Shown: piece after piece, positions 54,848 through 56,313 of the stretch
Numbering within the stretch: the stretch's first letter is position 1
Layout: every line of letters begins with the position of its first letter
DNA from: Hyphomicrobium sp.
Lineage (GTDB): Bacteria > Pseudomonadota > Alphaproteobacteria > Rhizobiales > Hyphomicrobiaceae
Length of the DNA stretch: 56,313 bases
Assembly: GCA_025458125.1 (NCBI GenBank)
Contig: JALOTA010000007.1
Coordinates: 1-56,313 of the forward strand
Direction of reading: 5' to 3'
The notes under the pieces: generated by a model
Told to the model about the DNA's origin: nothing
Databases searched by the model: none
Seen by the model: the letters and a program-made list of their open reading frames with translations, nothing else
Made by a program: the position numbers and the translations under genes

Positions 54848-55122
54848 ACGGAAGATTGACCTTGGGTTGGAGGAAGGCGAGTCGCCAGCCCGGCACGAAA
54901 GCTTTTCGCAGTGGGGCACAACCCCATTAACGTCCGACTTAGCGGATCGGTGCAGGATAAGGTGGGTTCGGGCATGCGGCAAATGGCAAAGCGCCCCGGT
55001 CGGCATTGGAGACATTCCGGGCAGGCCGCGAGCCCAACGCCAAGAAAAGGACGCGTTTTTCTCTGATCAAGGCTGGTCAGGCACGGGGGACGGCGAGAAA
55101 CTTGTCGGGAATTGTCCGAAAA

Positions 55123-56313
55123 ATGGACGGGCAGCGGCGGCGCGCGATCACCGCTGGGGTTGCCGTTTGCGCCATTGCTTGCCTTTCCACGGCCGCGCTC
55201 TCCCAGTCTCCCACGCCGGTTGGGCCATCGCCGGCGGCGCCCACCGCCGGTCCAGCTCCGACGGCGCAAGAGGTCCAGAAGGCCCTCGAAGCACGACGCG
55301 ATGAACTGAAATCGACACTCGACCGCGCCGGGGAGATCGAGCGGGATGTTGCCAAGCTCGCCGATGAACGTGGCAAGATTAACCAGCAGCTCCAGGAGAC
55401 CGCCACCCAGGTGCAGGAGAGCGAAGGGCGGCTTTCACAGGTCGAGGCAAGGCTCGGCGAACTCGACGCACAGGAAAAAATGATCCGCGGGTCGTTGGCC
55501 CAGCGACATGGCCAGATCTCGACACTTCTCGCCGCATTGCAGCGGATGGGCCGCAACCCGCCGCCCGTCATCGTGACCAAGCGGGAGGACGCGCTGCGCA
55601 TGGTCCGCAGCGCCATGCTGCTGGCGGCTGCCTTTCCCGGCATGAGGACACAGGCGCTCGAATTGGCCGACCAGCTCAGCCAGCTGATGCGGGTCGTTGA
55701 AGAAAGCCGGGTCGAGGCCGAGAAGGAAAAGGCGGAAAACGCCCGGTTGACCGAACTGAAGACGGAACTCGCGAGCCTTTTGGAAACCAAAAGGCGGTCA
55801 ATCCTCGAACGTCAGGATGAACTGCGCAAAGTCCGAGACTCGGCCACCGAGATTTCCCGAAACGTCACCGACCTCAACGAGCTGATCGCCAAGCTCAGCA
55901 AGACCGTTCAGGAAAACACCGCCCTTGGCGAATACAATTCCGAAGTACGAGCTTCCGAAGCACCGGTCGCAGCCGCAGCCGTATTGACGTCGCCGGGCAG
56001 CGGACCTGCCGGTCAGCCCGAGGACGCCGACGTCGTCGTCATGGCTCCGGTCGAAACCGCCGCAGTTCTCACCAATCCGGGCCGCATCAAGCCGGCGATG
56101 CCCTTCTACCAGGCCCGGGCGCGCCTTCCACTGCCCGCAGCCGGCCGGAAGGTGCTCAATTTCGGAGAGCGAACGCAGTACGGCTCGCAATCTAAAGGAC
56201 TTGTAATGGAAACTAGGTCCGGAGCTCAGGTAACATCGCCTTGCGACGGCTGGGTTCTCTACGCTGGAGAGTTTCGCAGCTACGGCAAACTCTTGATCAT
56301 CGACGCGGGCGGC
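55123..56313 (+). CDS. EnvC-like murein hydrolase activator (cut by right edge)
   Basis: 397 codons visible; the end is off the window. N-terminal signal-like segment (ITAGVAVCAIACLSTAALS), Pro-rich stretch, then a long coiled coil (about 45-270: KLADERGKINQQLQETATQV and LTELKTELASLLETKRRSIL), then the start of a LytM/M23-like domain (NFGERTQYGSQSKGLVMETR, GWVLYAGEFRSYGKLLIIDA). The G-x2-V-x-Y-A-G beta-strand is intact. In E. coli EnvC activates amidases AmiA/AmiB for daughter-cell separation; in this order ctpA often follows. Active M23 residues lie partly beyond the window. Confidence 0.9.
   Translation, partial: MDGQRRRAITAGVAVCAIACLSTAALSQSPTPVGPSPAAPTAGPAPTAQEVQKALEARRDELKSTLDRAGEIERDVAKLADERGKINQQLQETATQVQESEGRLSQVEARLGELDAQEKMIRGSLAQRHGQISTLLAALQRMGRNPPPVIVTKREDALRMVRSAMLLAAAFPGMRTQALELADQLSQLMRVVEESRVEAEKEKAENARLTELKTELASLLETKRRSILERQDELRKVRDSATEISRNVTDLNELIAKLSKTVQENTALGEYNSEVRASEAPVAAAAVLTSPGSGPAGQPEDADVVVMAPVETAAVLTNPGRIKPAMPFYQARARLPLPAAGRKVLNFGERTQYGSQSKGLVMETRSGAQVTSPCDGWVLYAGEFRSYGKLLIIDAGG

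Overview
The window reads as a chromosomal segment of an alphaproteobacterium, most likely of the order Hyphomicrobiales. The evidence is gene content and order: divergent tsaD and hemC, the hemC-hemD-Mic60-hemY cluster, the nrnC-lptC/A-lptB-rpoN-ptsN cluster, rpmH-rnpA-yidC-engB followed by argB, the Hsp20/DUF1150 pair, an NDUFA9-like protein and an alphaproteobacterial twin-TM/HIG1 protein. G+C is high, and many small secreted proteins of unknown function sit between housekeeping genes. There is no phage, transposase or CRISPR array.

Layout. 1-6.1 kb: a MipA/OmpV-like outer-membrane protein (cut by the left edge), argG, a secreted Pro/Ala-rich protein, a Trp-rich unknown, two tandem paralogous membrane proteins and rlmN. 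6.3-8.7 kb: a solitary pqqC with a strong terminator, tRNA-Thr(CGT), and three small secreted proteins (EF-hand, glycine-zipper, acidic). 8.6-15.8 kb: gpsA and tsaD divergent from hemC-hemD-Mic60-hemY. 15.9-19.5 kb: orphan HigA-type antitoxin, SDR, manC, creA. 19.7-27.8 kb: infC (probable ATC start), a GT4 glycosyltransferase, an alpha/beta hydrolase, a secreted coiled-coil protein, an epimerase-like protein, queG, GST, uppP and ptsN. 28.3-33.7 kb: rpoN, lptB, an unusual LptC-LptA-LptA fusion and nrnC. 33.8-38.4 kb: tRNA-Leu(CAG), NDUFA9-like, DUF1150 and Hsp20, secreted proteins, a frameshifted cupin gene, and a scar carrying half of a tRNA-Arg. 38.4-41.6 kb: an orphan histidine kinase and a flavoprotein that has lost both redox cysteines. 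41.6-49.1 kb: rpmH-rnpA-yidC-engB, a membrane-anchored Clp-N protein without an ATPase, argB and a HAD nucleotidase. 49.1-56.3 kb: secreted unknown, SDR, hbd-etfA-etfB, rhomboid protease, cobalamin adenosyltransferase, HIG1 protein, and EnvC-like (cut by the right edge).

Functional themes. Envelope biogenesis dominates: LPS transport (lptCA, lptB), undecaprenyl recycling (uppP), GDP-mannose supply (manC), a GT4 enzyme, membrane insertion (yidC) and cell-wall hydrolase activation (envC). Other themes are tetrapyrrole/cofactor synthesis with inner-membrane organisation (hemC, hemD, HemY, Mic60, PduO-type adenosyltransferase, pqqC), tRNA/rRNA modification (tsaD, queG, rlmN) and acyl-CoA oxidation electron flow (hbd, etfA, etfB).

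The best candidates for something undescribed are the Clp-N/proline-rich/beta-domain/TM protein inserted between engB and argB, the LptC-LptA-LptA polypeptide, and the disulfide-less MerA/Lpd-family flavoprotein. Everything here is from reading; no database search was run.
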